NCBI RefSeq assembly: GCF_900111835.1
Contig: NZ_FOJP01000016.1
Coordinates: 62,001 to 126,000, forward strand
Source of the DNA: Metapseudomonas otitidis
Lineage (GTDB): Bacteria; Pseudomonadota; Gammaproteobacteria; Pseudomonadales; Pseudomonadaceae
Reading direction: 5' to 3'
DNA length: 64,000 nucleotides
Position 1 is the first letter of the stretch. Each line of letters starts with the position of its first letter. This document shows, in pieces, positions 1-8,424 of the stretch. Under the pieces are notes generated by a model. That model made no database searches. It was given only the letters and a program-made list of their open reading frames with translations, and had not been told where the DNA came from. Position numbers and translations under genes: made by a program.

Positions 1-1
1 G

Positions 2-649
2 ATCATCAAGCTGGCCAACGACATCGCCCGCACGGTCAACGCCGACCCCACGGTGCGTGGCCTGCTGAAGGTGGTGTTCCTGCCCAACTACAACGTCAGC
101 CTGGCGGAGACCATCATCCCCGCCGCCGACCTGTCGGAGCAGATCTCCACCGCCGGGCTGGAAGCCTCCGGCACCAGCAACATGAAGTTCGCCCTCAACG
201 GCGCGCTCACCATCGGCACCCTGGACGGCGCCAACGTGGAGATGAGCCAGCTGATCGGCGCCGAGCACATGTTCATCTTCGGCCTGACCGCCAGCCAGGT
301 GGAGCAGCGGGTGCGCGCGGGCGACCTGGAAATGCAGGCCGTGGTCGCCGCCGACGACCGCCTCGCCGCCGCCCTGGAGGCGATCCGCAGCGGGGTCTTC
401 TCACCGGACGACCCGAGCCGCTACCAGGGCCTGGTGGACGGCCTGGTGCACCACGACCGCTTCATGCTCTGCGCAGACTTCAGCGCCTACTGGCACGCCC
501 AGCGCCGGGTCGACGCCGCCTGGCAGGACCCGGACCGCTGGTGGCGCTCGGCGGTGCTGAACACCGCGCGGGCCGGGTGGTTCTCCTCCGATCGCACCAT
601 CGGTGAGTACGCAGCGGACATCTGGCAGGTGCCGACCCGGCGGGATTGA
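2..649 (+). CDS. glgP: Glycogen/maltodextrin phosphorylase, C-terminal part (5' truncated by window)
   Basis: This enzyme releases glucose-1-phosphate from glycogen or maltodextrin by phosphorolysis, using pyridoxal phosphate, in the cytoplasm. The open frame runs in from the window edge, so only about the last 215 residues are visible; full-length family members have about 800. The visible part contains the conserved C-terminal stretch VVFLPNYNVSLAE, followed by EASGTSNMKFALNGALTIGT and DGANVEM, which form the PLP and glucosyl-phosphate site of the family. These motifs are diagnostic for the family but do not separate GlgP from MalP. It ends at a TGA and no operon partner is visible downstream. 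Confidence 0.93.
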   Translation: MIKLANDIARTVNADPTVRGLLKVVFLPNYNVSLAETIIPAADLSEQISTAGLEASGTSNMKFALNGALTIGTLDGANVEMSQLIGAEHMFIFGLTASQVEQRVRAGDLEMQAVVAADDRLAAALEAIRSGVFSPDDPSRYQGLVDGLVHHDRFMLCADFSAYWHAQRRVDAAWQDPDRWWRSAVLNTARAGWFSSDRTIGEYAADIWQVPTRRD

Positions 650-661
650 TTCCTGCGGGTG

Positions 662-1045
662 TTACCAGAAGCCCGCCTGGCGCCGCTCGGCCGTGTAGTC
701 CAGGGACAGCCCGAAGGCTTCGCGGAAGAAGGCCGCCAGGCGGGTATCCAGCACCGTCTCGTTGACCGAGGCCGGCGCCGCTTCCAGGCGCCGGGTTTCC
801 CCCGCGTCGGCGAAGAAGCACTCATGGCGTACCCGTGCAGCTGCCGTGTCGCCCAGCAGGCGGTAGCGGCTGGGCCGCTCGCCGGGGCGTGCCACCTCCA
901 GGCACAGGGCGGGCCCCACGCTGTTGGCTTCGTAGCGCACCACCGCTTCCAGCCCTGCCTGGCGGGCGTGGCGTGCGGCGTCTTCGAACAGCGGGCGGGC
1001 GATCTGTTGCAGGAGGGCATGCAGGTCGTGCGGGGGCTGATCCAT
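662..1045 (-). CDS. Conserved hypothetical protein, 127 aa
   Basis: I do not recognise this family. The protein is about 127 residues, soluble, with no signal peptide or membrane segment. It has a helical N-terminus (MDQPPHDLHALLQQIARP) and a mixed C-terminal half ending in RRQAGFW. It converges with the phosphorylase gene, leaving a 12-base gap. Codon use matches the backbone, and it is the only frame here that fills the gap without conflict, so it is probably real. The ATG at 1045 was chosen because overlapping longer frames have low-complexity Arg/Pro-rich translations typical of shadow frames. Confidence 0.6.
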   Translation of the reverse strand: MDQPPHDLHALLQQIARPLFEDAARHARQAGLEAVVRYEANSVGPALCLEVARPGERPSRYRLLGDTAAARVRHECFFADAGETRRLEAAPASVNETVLDTRLAAFFREAFGLSLDYTAERRQAGFW

Positions 1046-1129
1046 GGGGCGGCTCCTCTCGGCGTGGCGGGTCCGAACGGTAGAGCCGCCGGGCCGGCGC
1101 GGGGTTTCAGCCGGCCGCCGGGTGGTCGC

Positions 1130-2044
1130 CTAGCCGCGCTGCCCCGACGACTTGCGGTACGCCCCCGGCTGCACCCCGGTGACCTTGTGAAAGGCGCGGG
1201 TGAAGGCCGCCACCGACTGGTAGCCGACGGCATCCGCCACCTCGGCCACCATCCGCCCGTTGTCCAGCAGGCGACACGCCTGGCGCATGCGCAATGCCAG
1301 CAGCACGTGGCCTGGTGACTCCCCCGCCAGCTCCTGGAAGCGCTTGAAGAACGCCGAGCGCGACAGCCCGGTGCAGGCCGCCATCTCCTCCAGGCTCCAG
1401 GCCCGGCCGGGCTGGGCGATCAGCTGTTCCAGCAGCCCGGCGAAGGCCGGCTGGCGCGCCAGCGCGGCGAGCCCGCCGAGGCGGGTGTTGTCCGTCACCT
1501 GCTGGCGCAGCACGTAGAGGAACAGCAGGTGGCTGAGGCGCTCCAGCAGGGCCGGCGAGGGCGCCGGAAGGCGCGCGCACTCCTGCAGGATCAGCTCGAA
1601 CAGGCTGCGCGCAGCGGCCAGGGAGGGGTCGCCCCTGCGCAGCACGATCCACGGTGGCAGCGACTCGACGATCAGCGCCGACAAGCCCTGGCGGAAGTGG
1701 AAGAACCCGCACACCAGCCCCACGCCATCCCCGGCGGCCGGCTCCAGGGCCTGCATGGTGCCCTTCGGCTGGGCGCGGGCGGCCTCCGCCGTCGCCTCGC
1801 CGGAAAGCCGGTAGGCCAGGTCGCGCAGCAGGAACACCGCGTCGCCGCTCTCCAGGCGCAGGGCCTCGCTGCCGTCGTCCAGATGCAGCCAGCAATGCCC
1901 CTGCACCACCAGGTGGAAGCTGGCGCGGGCCAGGCCCTGGGTGCTGGCGTGCCAGCCGCCGCAGTAACGGCCGACGTGGAAGAGGCTGGTGTCGAGTTCG
2001 AGGTTCTCTAATAACCAATCGACCAGGGGGCTGGATGAATTCAT
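1130..2044 (-). CDS. AraC-family transcriptional regulator
   Basis: This 304-residue DNA-binding regulator has an N-terminal cupin-type sensor domain (about residues 20-190; FHLVVQGHCWLHLDDG and LESGDAVFLLRDLAYRL are typical of the Cupin_6 AraC group). A C-terminal double helix-turn-helix follows (about 205-300), with GLSRSAFFKRFQELAGESP and VADAVGYQSVAAFTRAFHKV, the two AraC recognition helices. It is transcribed divergently from the AhpD-like gene that starts at 2151, across about 106 bases, so it probably controls that gene. Regulators of this architecture often respond to small metabolites or oxidative signals, but the effector cannot be read from sequence. Confidence 0.88.
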   Translation of the reverse strand: MNSSSPLVDWLLENLELDTSLFHVGRYCGGWHASTQGLARASFHLVVQGHCWLHLDDGSEALRLESGDAVFLLRDLAYRLSGEATAEAARAQPKGTMQALEPAAGDGVGLVCGFFHFRQGLSALIVESLPPWIVLRRGDPSLAAARSLFELILQECARLPAPSPALLERLSHLLFLYVLRQQVTDNTRLGGLAALARQPAFAGLLEQLIAQPGRAWSLEEMAACTGLSRSAFFKRFQELAGESPGHVLLALRMRQACRLLDNGRMVAEVADAVGYQSVAAFTRAFHKVTGVQPGAYRKSSGQRG

Positions 2045-2150
2045 CTAAGGGAAAGACTCAGGAGCAAGTGATAGCGACTTTAGAATATTGAACGGGTTTC
2101 TTATTACCAACAGACTTTTCGGCACCCGAACCGACCCAGGAGAAGACTCC

Positions 2151-2711
2151 ATGTCCCGTGTGCCCGTACAGACCCTCGACAGCGCCCCCGAAGCGGCGCG
2201 CCCGCTCCTCGAAAACGCCCTGAAGAACTCCGGTTTCATCCCCAACCTGCTGGGGGTGCTGGCCAATGCGCCGGCGGCCCTGGAAACCTACGTCACCGTC
2301 TCGGCGCTGAACGGCAAGGCTGAGCTGAACCTGGCCGAAAGGGAAGTGGTGCAACTGGTTGCGGCAACTCGCCACGGCTGCGATTTCTGCGTAGCCGGGC
2401 ACACTGCCGTCGCTACCAACAAGGCCAAACTGCCGGCCGAGGTGGTCAGTGCCCTGCGGGAAATGGCGCCCCTGCCCGAGGCGCGCCTGGAGGCCCTGGC
2501 GGCCTTCACCCAGGCCGTGATCGCCACTCGCGGCGATGTCAGCGACGCTGACTTCGCCGCCTTCCGCGCAGCCGGCTTCACCGACGGCAACGCCCTGGAG
2601 GTGATCCTTGGCGTGAGCCTGGCTACGCTTTGCAACTTCGCCAACGTCTTCGCCCGTACGCCGCTCAATGACGAGCTGGCCAGGTACCGCTGGCAACGTC
2701 CGGGGGCCTGA
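2151..2711 (+). CDS. Carboxymuconolactone decarboxylase/AhpD-family protein
   Basis: This 186-residue protein is of the all-helical AhpD/CMD fold. The motif ATRHGCDFCVAGH supplies the CxxC plus downstream His of alkylhydroperoxidase-type members, which use the cysteine pair in peroxide or thiol chemistry; true carboxymuconolactone decarboxylases lack it. The start at 2151 is preferred over an upstream in-frame ATG at 2088 because AGGAGAAG lies just upstream and the N-terminus MSRVPVQTLDSAPEAARP matches family starts. It is 30 bases upstream of the acyl-CoA-dehydrogenase-like gene and probably heads the operon that includes the ABC importer. The AraC gene is divergent. Confidence 0.88.
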   Translation: MSRVPVQTLDSAPEAARPLLENALKNSGFIPNLLGVLANAPAALETYVTVSALNGKAELNLAEREVVQLVAATRHGCDFCVAGHTAVATNKAKLPAEVVSALREMAPLPEARLEALAAFTQAVIATRGDVSDADFAAFRAAGFTDGNALEVILGVSLATLCNFANVFARTPLNDELARYRWQRPGA

Positions 2712-2741
2712 GCCCCGGACGCCGATGATCAGGAGATCGAC

Positions 2742-3818
2742 ATGCTGGACCCCAACCTGAGCCACTGGCTCGACAGCCAGGCCGAGGCGCTCGACACCGG
2801 CGCCTGCGACCCCGACACCCTGCTGCACGCGCTCAGCCAGGCCGGCCTACCCAAGGTCGGCGTGGATCGCGCCCTGGGCGGCGATGGCGGCACCCTGCAC
2901 GACGCCATCGAGACGGTCGCCGCCGTGGCTGGCCACTCGCTCACCGCCGCCTTCGTGCTGTGGGGGCAGCGCGCCTTCATCGAGTACGTGCTGCACACCC
3001 CCAACGAGGCCCTGCGCGAGCGCCTGCTGGGCGACCTGCTGGCCGGCCGCGTGGCCGGTGCCACGGGCCTGTCCAACGCCATGAAGTTCCTCAGCGGCGT
3101 CGAGGCGCTGCAGGTGCGCAGCCAGGCCACCGAGAGCGGCTGGCGCCTGGACGGGCGCCTGCCCTGGGTGACCAACCTGCGCCGCCAGGGCTTCCTGGTG
3201 GCCGCCGCCGTGGAAGCCGGGGAGGGCCAGCCGCCGCTGGTGCTGGCGATCCCCGACGGGCTGGCGGGCCTGGCGCGCTCCGCCGACCTCGACCTGCTCG
3301 GCCTGCAGGGCAGCAACACCGCCGCCCTCGACCTGGCCGGGGTGGAGCTCGACCGCGCCTGGCTGCTGCACGAAGACGCCCGGCGTTTCCTCCCGGGGGT
3401 GCGCCCGGCCTTCCTCGGCCTGCAGTGCGGCATGGCCCTCGGGCTGGCGCGGCGCTGCCTGGACGAGGTGCAGGCGCACCTCGGCGACGGCGGTGGCCGG
3501 GCCCTGCTGGAGGCCGAGCTGGGCGCGCAGCGCACCCGCCTGGAGGCCCTGGCCCGCGAACTGCACCAGGGGCTGGACGAAGGCCGCTTCCTCGCCCAGC
3601 CGGCTGCGCAGTTCCGCCTGCGCATCGGCCTGGCGGAGAGCGTCGCCGACGCCATCCAGCTGGAGCTGCAGGCCAGCGGCGGCAAGGCCTACCTGAGTGA
3701 GCACGGTGCGGGCTTCGCGCGGCGCTGGCGGGAGTCGGCCTTCGTGCCCATCGTCACCCCCAGCCTGGTGCAGCTGCGTACCGAACTGAACCGCCAGGCC
3801 CGCGAGGTGGTGGCGTGA
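2742..3818 (+). CDS. Acyl-CoA dehydrogenase-like flavoprotein
   Basis: This 358-residue protein has the acyl-CoA dehydrogenase fold: an N-terminal helical domain, a middle beta region (ATGLSNAMKFLSGVEALQV, then WRLDGRLPWVTNL) and a C-terminal helical bundle (QAAGGKAYL-like ending QASGGKAYLSEHGAGFARRW). It is a divergent member related to flavin-dependent desulfurisation or oxygenase-type enzymes, so its substrate should not be assumed to be a CoA ester. It lies between the AhpD-like gene and the ABC ATPase. Its TGA overlaps the GTG start of the ATPase, indicating translational coupling. A sulfur- or nitrogen-source oxidation role is inferred from the neighbouring importer. Confidence 0.8.
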   Translation: MLDPNLSHWLDSQAEALDTGACDPDTLLHALSQAGLPKVGVDRALGGDGGTLHDAIETVAAVAGHSLTAAFVLWGQRAFIEYVLHTPNEALRERLLGDLLAGRVAGATGLSNAMKFLSGVEALQVRSQATESGWRLDGRLPWVTNLRRQGFLVAAAVEAGEGQPPLVLAIPDGLAGLARSADLDLLGLQGSNTAALDLAGVELDRAWLLHEDARRFLPGVRPAFLGLQCGMALGLARRCLDEVQAHLGDGGGRALLEAELGAQRTRLEALARELHQGLDEGRFLAQPAAQFRLRIGLAESVADAIQLELQASGGKAYLSEHGAGFARRWRESAFVPIVTPSLVQLRTELNRQAREVVA

Positions 3819-4651
3819 GCGACGGGTTGCTGACGGCCGAGGGCATCCGCCTCGGCTACCTGCGCGGCAACCAGCGCCAGGAGGTGCTGGCGCGCTTCGA
3901 CCTGCAGCTGGCGCCGGGGGAGGTGGTGTCCATCCTCGGCCCCAGCGGCGTCGGCAAATCCAGCCTGCTGCGGGTGCTGGCGGGCCTGCAGCAGCCCTGC
4001 GGTGGGCAGGTGCGGCTCCACGGCGAGCCGCTGGACGGCCCCCACCCGCGCGTGGCGGTGGCCTTCCAGGACCCGAGCCTGCTGCCCTGGCTGAACCTGG
4101 AGAAGAACGTGGCCTTCGGCCTGGATTTCGCCCGCCAGCCCAAGCTGGCTGCCGCCGAACGCGAGGCGCGGGTGGAGCAGGCCATCGCCGCCGTGGGCCT
4201 GGCCCACGCCCGTGGCCACTTCCCCGCGCAGCTCTCCGGCGGCATGGCCCAGCGCACTGCGCTGGCCCGCTGCCTGGCACGGCGCCCCGAGGTACTGCTG
4301 CTGGACGAACCCTTCGGCGCGCTGGACGAGGTGACCCGCGCCGACATGCAGCAACTGCTGCTGCGACTGATCCACGAGCAGCGCACCGCCGCCGTGCTGA
4401 TCACCCATGACATCGACGAGGCCCTGCTGCTCTCCGACCGCATCCTGCTACTGGGCGACACCCCGGCGCGGATCCTCGGCGAGTGGACCCCGGACCTGCC
4501 CCAGCCACGGGCGGAGCGGGTGGAGGAACTGGGGGCCTTGCGCGTCGACATCCTCAAGACCCTACGGCGGGCCAGCCGCGGAAACGGAACCCCAACCCCT
4601 GATACGGAGGCCCACGATGTGCCTGGACGATCCCTCTCATTCCCGACGTGA
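3815..4651 (+). CDS. ABC transporter ATP-binding protein, nitrate/sulfonate/taurine type
   Basis: This 278-residue ATPase energises the importer encoded with it. It has Walker A GPSGVGKSS, a Q-loop (AFQDPSLLPW), signature LSGGMAQRTALARCL, Walker B VLLLDEPFGALD and switch His in LITHDIDEALLLSDR. The DPSLLPW segment and overall length are typical of the SsuB/TauB/NrtD group. It starts with GTG overlapping the preceding stop (GTGA). Its 3' end overlaps the start of the binding-protein gene by about 35 bases. The C-terminal tail after about residue 240 is poorly conserved. Confidence 0.93.
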   Translation: MSDGLLTAEGIRLGYLRGNQRQEVLARFDLQLAPGEVVSILGPSGVGKSSLLRVLAGLQQPCGGQVRLHGEPLDGPHPRVAVAFQDPSLLPWLNLEKNVAFGLDFARQPKLAAAEREARVEQAIAAVGLAHARGHFPAQLSGGMAQRTALARCLARRPEVLLLDEPFGALDEVTRADMQQLLLRLIHEQRTAAVLITHDIDEALLLSDRILLLGDTPARILGEWTPDLPQPRAERVEELGALRVDILKTLRRASRGNGTPTPDTEAHDVPGRSLSFPT

Positions 4652-5816
4652 CATCCTCAAGCTCGGCGCGCTGCTGACCGCCGCCGGCGCGCTGCCGCTG
4701 CTCACCAGCCTGCAGGCCCGCGCGGCCGCCGAGCCCGACGCGCCGGTGCGCATCGGCTACCTGCCGATCACCGACGCCACGCCGCTGCTGGTGGCCCACG
4801 CCAACGGCCTGTTCGAGGCCGAGGGCATCAAGGCCGAGCGCCCGGTGCTGCTGCGCAGCTGGGCGCAGGTGATCGAGGCCTTCATCTCCGGCCAGGTGAA
4901 CGTCATCCACCTGCTGTCGCCGATGACCGTCTGGGCCCGCTACGGCAGCAAGGTGCCGGCCAAGGTGGTGGCCTGGAACCACGTCGGCGGCTCCGGCCTC
5001 ACCGTGGCGCCGGGCATCGAGCAGGTGGCCCAACTGGGCGGGCGCACCGTGGCGATTCCCTTCTGGTACTCCATCCACAACGTGGTGGTGCAGCAGCTGC
5101 TGCGCGACAGCGGCCTGGTGCCGGTGAGCAAGCCGGTGGGCGCGGCCCTGGCCGCCAACGAGGTCAACCTGGTGGTGCTGCCGCCCTCGGACATGCCGCC
5201 GGCCCTGGCCAGCAAGCGCATCGACGGCTACATCGTCGCCGAGCCGTTCAACGCCCTGGCGGAGAACCTCAAGGTCGGCCGGGTGCAGCGCTTCACCGGG
5301 GACGTCTGGCGCAACCACGCCTGCTGCGTGGTGTTCATGCACGAGCACGACCTGAACAACCGCCCCGAGTGGTCGCAGAAGGTGGTCAACGCCATCGTCA
5401 AGGCGCAGCTCTGGACCCGCGAGAACCGTGCCGAGGCGGCGAAGCTGCTGTCCAAGGACGGCGCCAACCGCTACACCCCCCACGCCCCCGAGGTGCTGGG
5501 CAAGGTGCTGGCCCCGGCGGCCGGCGAGCGCGACGGCTACGTGAAGAGCGGTGCCATCCGCCATGCCGCGTGGGACGAGCAGCGCATCGACTTCCAGCCC
5601 TATCCCTTCCCCAGCTACACCGAGGAGCTGGTCAGCCGCCTGAAGGACACCCTGATCCAGGGCGACAAGTCCTTCCTCGCCGGGCTCGACCCCAAGGCCA
5701 CCGCCGCCGACCTGGTGGACGACCGCTTCGTGCGGGCGGCCCTGGCCGGCGTCGGCGGGCTGGAGGCGTTCGGCCTGGGCGGCGGCTTCGAGCGCACCGA
5801 GGAGATCGCCGTTTGA
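4617..5816 (+). CDS. ABC transporter substrate-binding protein, Tat-exported
   Basis: This 399-residue periplasmic binding protein is of the SsuA/NrtA (NMT1-like) class. The N-terminus has a Tat-type signal: SRRDILKLGALLTAAGALPLL ending in an ALA-like site (LQARA). The mature part opens VRIGYLPITDATPLLVAHANG, typical of nitrate/sulfonate binding proteins. It starts at the ATG at 4617 because GGAGG stands just upstream; the upstream open frame is a read-through of the ATPase gene. The ligand is not determined by the sequence. The stop overlaps the TTG start of the permease gene. Confidence 0.92.
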   Translation: MCLDDPSHSRRDILKLGALLTAAGALPLLTSLQARAAAEPDAPVRIGYLPITDATPLLVAHANGLFEAEGIKAERPVLLRSWAQVIEAFISGQVNVIHLLSPMTVWARYGSKVPAKVVAWNHVGGSGLTVAPGIEQVAQLGGRTVAIPFWYSIHNVVVQQLLRDSGLVPVSKPVGAALAANEVNLVVLPPSDMPPALASKRIDGYIVAEPFNALAENLKVGRVQRFTGDVWRNHACCVVFMHEHDLNNRPEWSQKVVNAIVKAQLWTRENRAEAAKLLSKDGANRYTPHAPEVLGKVLAPAAGERDGYVKSGAIRHAAWDEQRIDFQPYPFPSYTEELVSRLKDTLIQGDKSFLAGLDPKATAADLVDDRFVRAALAGVGGLEAFGLGGGFERTEEIAV

Positions 5817-6562
5817 ACCTGAACCGCCTGTTCCTCGGCCTCGGCGGCCTGGCCGCCCTGGGCCTGCTGTGGTGGCTCGGCGTGGCGGCCGGGGGCGGGG
5901 ACGACGGCCTGGCCGCACGCTTCTCGCCCCAGCAGACCCTGGCCAGCCTGCAGGAGCTGCTGCACCGTGGCGAGCTGTACGAGCACGTGTGGGTGAGCCT
6001 CAAGCGCATCCTCGTCGGGCTGTCCCTGGCGCTGCTGGTGGGCGTGCCCCTGGGGCTGCTGGTGGGCAGCTCGCGCAACCTGGAGGCCGCCACCACGCCG
6101 GCTTTCCAGTTCCTGCGGATGATCTCGCCGCTGTCCTGGATGCCCATCGCGGTGATGCTGATGGGGGTGGGCGACCAGCCCATCTACTTCCTGCTGGCCT
6201 TCGCCGCCGTCTGGCCGATCCTGCTCAACACCGCAGCCGGGGTGCGCCAGCTGGACCCGCGCTGGCTGCAGCTGGCCCGCAGCCTGAGCGCCACCCGCCG
6301 GGAAATGCTGCTGAAGGTGATCGTGCCCGGCGTGCTCGGCCACGTGCTGACCGGCGTGCGCCTGGCCATCGGCATCCTCTGGATCGTGCTGGTGCCCTGC
6401 GAAATGCTCGGGGTCAGTGCCGGGCTCGGCTACTACATCCTCGATACCCGCGACCGCCTGGCCTACTCGGAGCTGATGGCCATGGTGCTGCTGATCGGCG
6501 TGCTGGGCTTTGCCCTGGATGCCGCCGCGCGGGGGCTCTACCAGCGCTGGTCGCACACCTGA
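5813..6562 (+). CDS. ABC transporter permease, nitrate/sulfonate type
   Basis: This 249-residue inner-membrane permease of the BPD_transp_1 family completes the importer. It has an N-terminal membrane segment (FLGLGGLAALGLLWWLG) and about five further segments. The cytoplasmic EAA loop is at about residues 155-185 (ARSLSATRREMLLKVIVPGVLG). The start is inferred to be TTG at 5813, in TTGA overlap with the binding-protein stop; it gives the expected family length. It is the last gene of the operon that begins at 2151. Confidence 0.9.
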   Translation: MNLNRLFLGLGGLAALGLLWWLGVAAGGGDDGLAARFSPQQTLASLQELLHRGELYEHVWVSLKRILVGLSLALLVGVPLGLLVGSSRNLEAATTPAFQFLRMISPLSWMPIAVMLMGVGDQPIYFLLAFAAVWPILLNTAAGVRQLDPRWLQLARSLSATRREMLLKVIVPGVLGHVLTGVRLAIGILWIVLVPCEMLGVSAGLGYYILDTRDRLAYSELMAMVLLIGVLGFALDAAARGLYQRWSHT

Positions 6563-6575
6563 GGCGCTGGATGCT

Positions 6576-7763
6576 TCATGCGTGGGAGGCGAGGCGGGCC
6601 TGGTTTCGACCGGCCTGCTTGGCCTGGTAGAGCAGCTGGTCGCAGCGCGCCAGCAGGTCCTGGCGATGGGCCAGCCCTGGCGCGCTGGAGAGGCCGCCGC
6701 CGAGGCTGATGGTGAGGTGGTCCAGACCGTCCGGACGGTGGGCATGGTCGATCCCCAGGTCCGCCACCTCGCGGCGCAGGCGCTCGGCGATGGCCAGCAG
6801 CTCCTGCGCGTCGCTGACCTGCAGCAGCACCACGAACTCCTCGCCGCCGTAGCGGAAGATCTCCGCCTGACCACTGCGCAGCGCACTGCCCATGGCCTCC
6901 GCCACCTGGCGCAGGCACTGGTCCCCGGCCGGGTGGCCGTAGTGGTCGTTGTAGGGCTTGAAGTAGTCGATGTCCGCCATCAGCAGGGCGAAGGGGCGGC
7001 CGTTGCGGCCCATCTGCTGCCAGTGCTCGTCCAGGTGCTGGTCGAAGGCGCGGCGGTTGCCGACCCGGGTGAGGGCGTCGGTGCTGGCCATCTCCTGCAG
7101 GCGCTGGTTGAGCAGCGCCAGCTCCTCGCGCTGGCGGCGCTCCTCCTGCTCGGACAGGAAGGCCTGGCGCACTCCGGCGATGTTGGTCCAGCTGATGGCC
7201 AGGCTGAAGATCAGCACCGGCACGAACACCAGGGCGAAGATCATCACCGCCTTGGGGTTCCCCGGGTGGAGCAGCCACACGTTCCAGAAGATCACCCCGG
7301 TGATGATCATCGAGCAGGTGAGGATGCCCCGGAACGAATAGCGCACCCCCAGGTTGCCGAGGACGATGAACACCACCGAGGCGTAGAGGAAGGTGGGCAC
7401 GTCCGGCGAGCTGCTGGCCTTGAGCAGCTCGAACCAGGCGACGGTGGAGACGATGTCGTGGAACGGCATCAGCATGTCCCGCACCAGCACGCTCCGGCAG
7501 TAGCGGAACACCAGGAAGATGTTGAGCAGCCCGATCAGGCTCAGGCCGCCGCGCAGCAGCAGCGAGTTCCAGGCCATGTCCGGGATCAGCAGCGCGTCGG
7601 CCAGGACGTAGGAGTCGTAGGCGATCATCGCGATGAAATTGATCGCCAGCAGGAAGCGCCCGTGGCGTTCGAGCACGTAGCGGCGGAAGGCCGGCATCTG
7701 GCCGGGCGGGATGTGGCGCGTACGCGGCCGGGCAGGGGATTCGAAGGGTTCGAGTCGGGTCAT
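6576..7763 (-). CDS. Membrane-anchored diguanylate cyclase (GGDEF)
   Basis: This 395-residue protein synthesises cyclic di-GMP from two GTP. The N-terminal half (about residues 30-210) is a set of hydrophobic segments forming a membrane sensor region. A short coiled coil (QEERRQREELALLNQRLQEM) leads into a GGDEF domain beginning ASTDALTRVGNRRAFD. The active-site loop is RYGGEEFVVLL, an intact GGEEF. I see no clear RxxD inhibitory site just upstream of the motif (the local sequence is RSGQAEIFRY), so product inhibition may be absent. It is convergent with the ABC operon. Confidence 0.93.
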   Translation of the reverse strand: MTRLEPFESPARPRTRHIPPGQMPAFRRYVLERHGRFLLAINFIAMIAYDSYVLADALLIPDMAWNSLLLRGGLSLIGLLNIFLVFRYCRSVLVRDMLMPFHDIVSTVAWFELLKASSSPDVPTFLYASVVFIVLGNLGVRYSFRGILTCSMIITGVIFWNVWLLHPGNPKAVMIFALVFVPVLIFSLAISWTNIAGVRQAFLSEQEERRQREELALLNQRLQEMASTDALTRVGNRRAFDQHLDEHWQQMGRNGRPFALLMADIDYFKPYNDHYGHPAGDQCLRQVAEAMGSALRSGQAEIFRYGGEEFVVLLQVSDAQELLAIAERLRREVADLGIDHAHRPDGLDHLTISLGGGLSSAPGLAHRQDLLARCDQLLYQAKQAGRNQARLASHA

Positions 7764-7848
7764 GGGCCGCGCGGGGAGTGATGGCGAGCGGCCAGTTTAG
7801 GGGGCGCCCGCGATGCCGTCCATCGCCTCGCGAGCGCCTTTCAAGGGG

Positions 7849-8346
7849 CTACAGCCAGCGTCGGACCTGCTCGCGGTAGGCCAGGTAGTCGGCGCCGAAG
7901 AGCTGTTCGAGCATGCGTTCCTCCGGCGGGATCTGGTAGCGCTCGATGTACAGCATGAACAGCACCACGCCCGCCAGGGCGAAGGGCGCGGCGAGCCACA
8001 GGCCCCAGCCCAGCAGCATCAGGGCGAAGCCCAGGTACATGGGGTTGCGGGTGCGGTGGTAGATGCCGCGGATGACCAGGGCCGAGGTGCGCTCGGGGTG
8101 GATCGGGTTGACCGTGGTGCGGGCCTGGCGGAAGGCCAGGGCACCGGCCAGGCAGACCGCCACGCCGGCGGCCAGCACCAGCAGCGCGAGCAGCAGCCGC
8201 AGCGCCGGGGGCAGGGCGAAGGGCAGGCCCGGCGTGACCTGGGCCAGGCCGTACATCAGCGCGGCACAGGTCAGCCCCACCAGCGGCGGCGGGATGCGTC
8301 GTTCCAGCCAGCGGGCACGGGGGAGCGCGGTGGGGGTCTGGGTCAT
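7849..8346 (-). CDS. Isoprenylcysteine carboxyl methyltransferase-family membrane protein
   Basis: This 165-residue protein has four predicted membrane segments and the ICMT/PEMT signature near the C-terminus: GIYHRTRNPMYLGFALMLLG and, later, EERMLEQLFGADYLAYREQV. Bacterial members are thought to be SAM-dependent methyltransferases of unknown substrate. The start at 8346 (MTQTPTALPRARW) was preferred over the longer frame from 8412 because AAGGA lies at good spacing upstream and the extra residues are Pro-rich and unconserved in character. Confidence 0.85.
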   Translation of the reverse strand: MTQTPTALPRARWLERRIPPPLVGLTCAALMYGLAQVTPGLPFALPPALRLLLALLVLAAGVAVCLAGALAFRQARTTVNPIHPERTSALVIRGIYHRTRNPMYLGFALMLLGWGLWLAAPFALAGVVLFMLYIERYQIPPEERMLEQLFGADYLAYREQVRRWL

Positions 8347-8424
8347 GGGGCTGTCCTTGCGAGGTGGGGGAGGCGGCATCATCAAGCCTGGAGTGGCTAC
8401 AGAGTCAAGCACGCCTCCTGCGTC

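Noticed and set aside
4554-5918. A 454-residue minus-strand frame
   Set aside because: It is a shadow of the Tat-exported binding-protein gene and has no domain signature.
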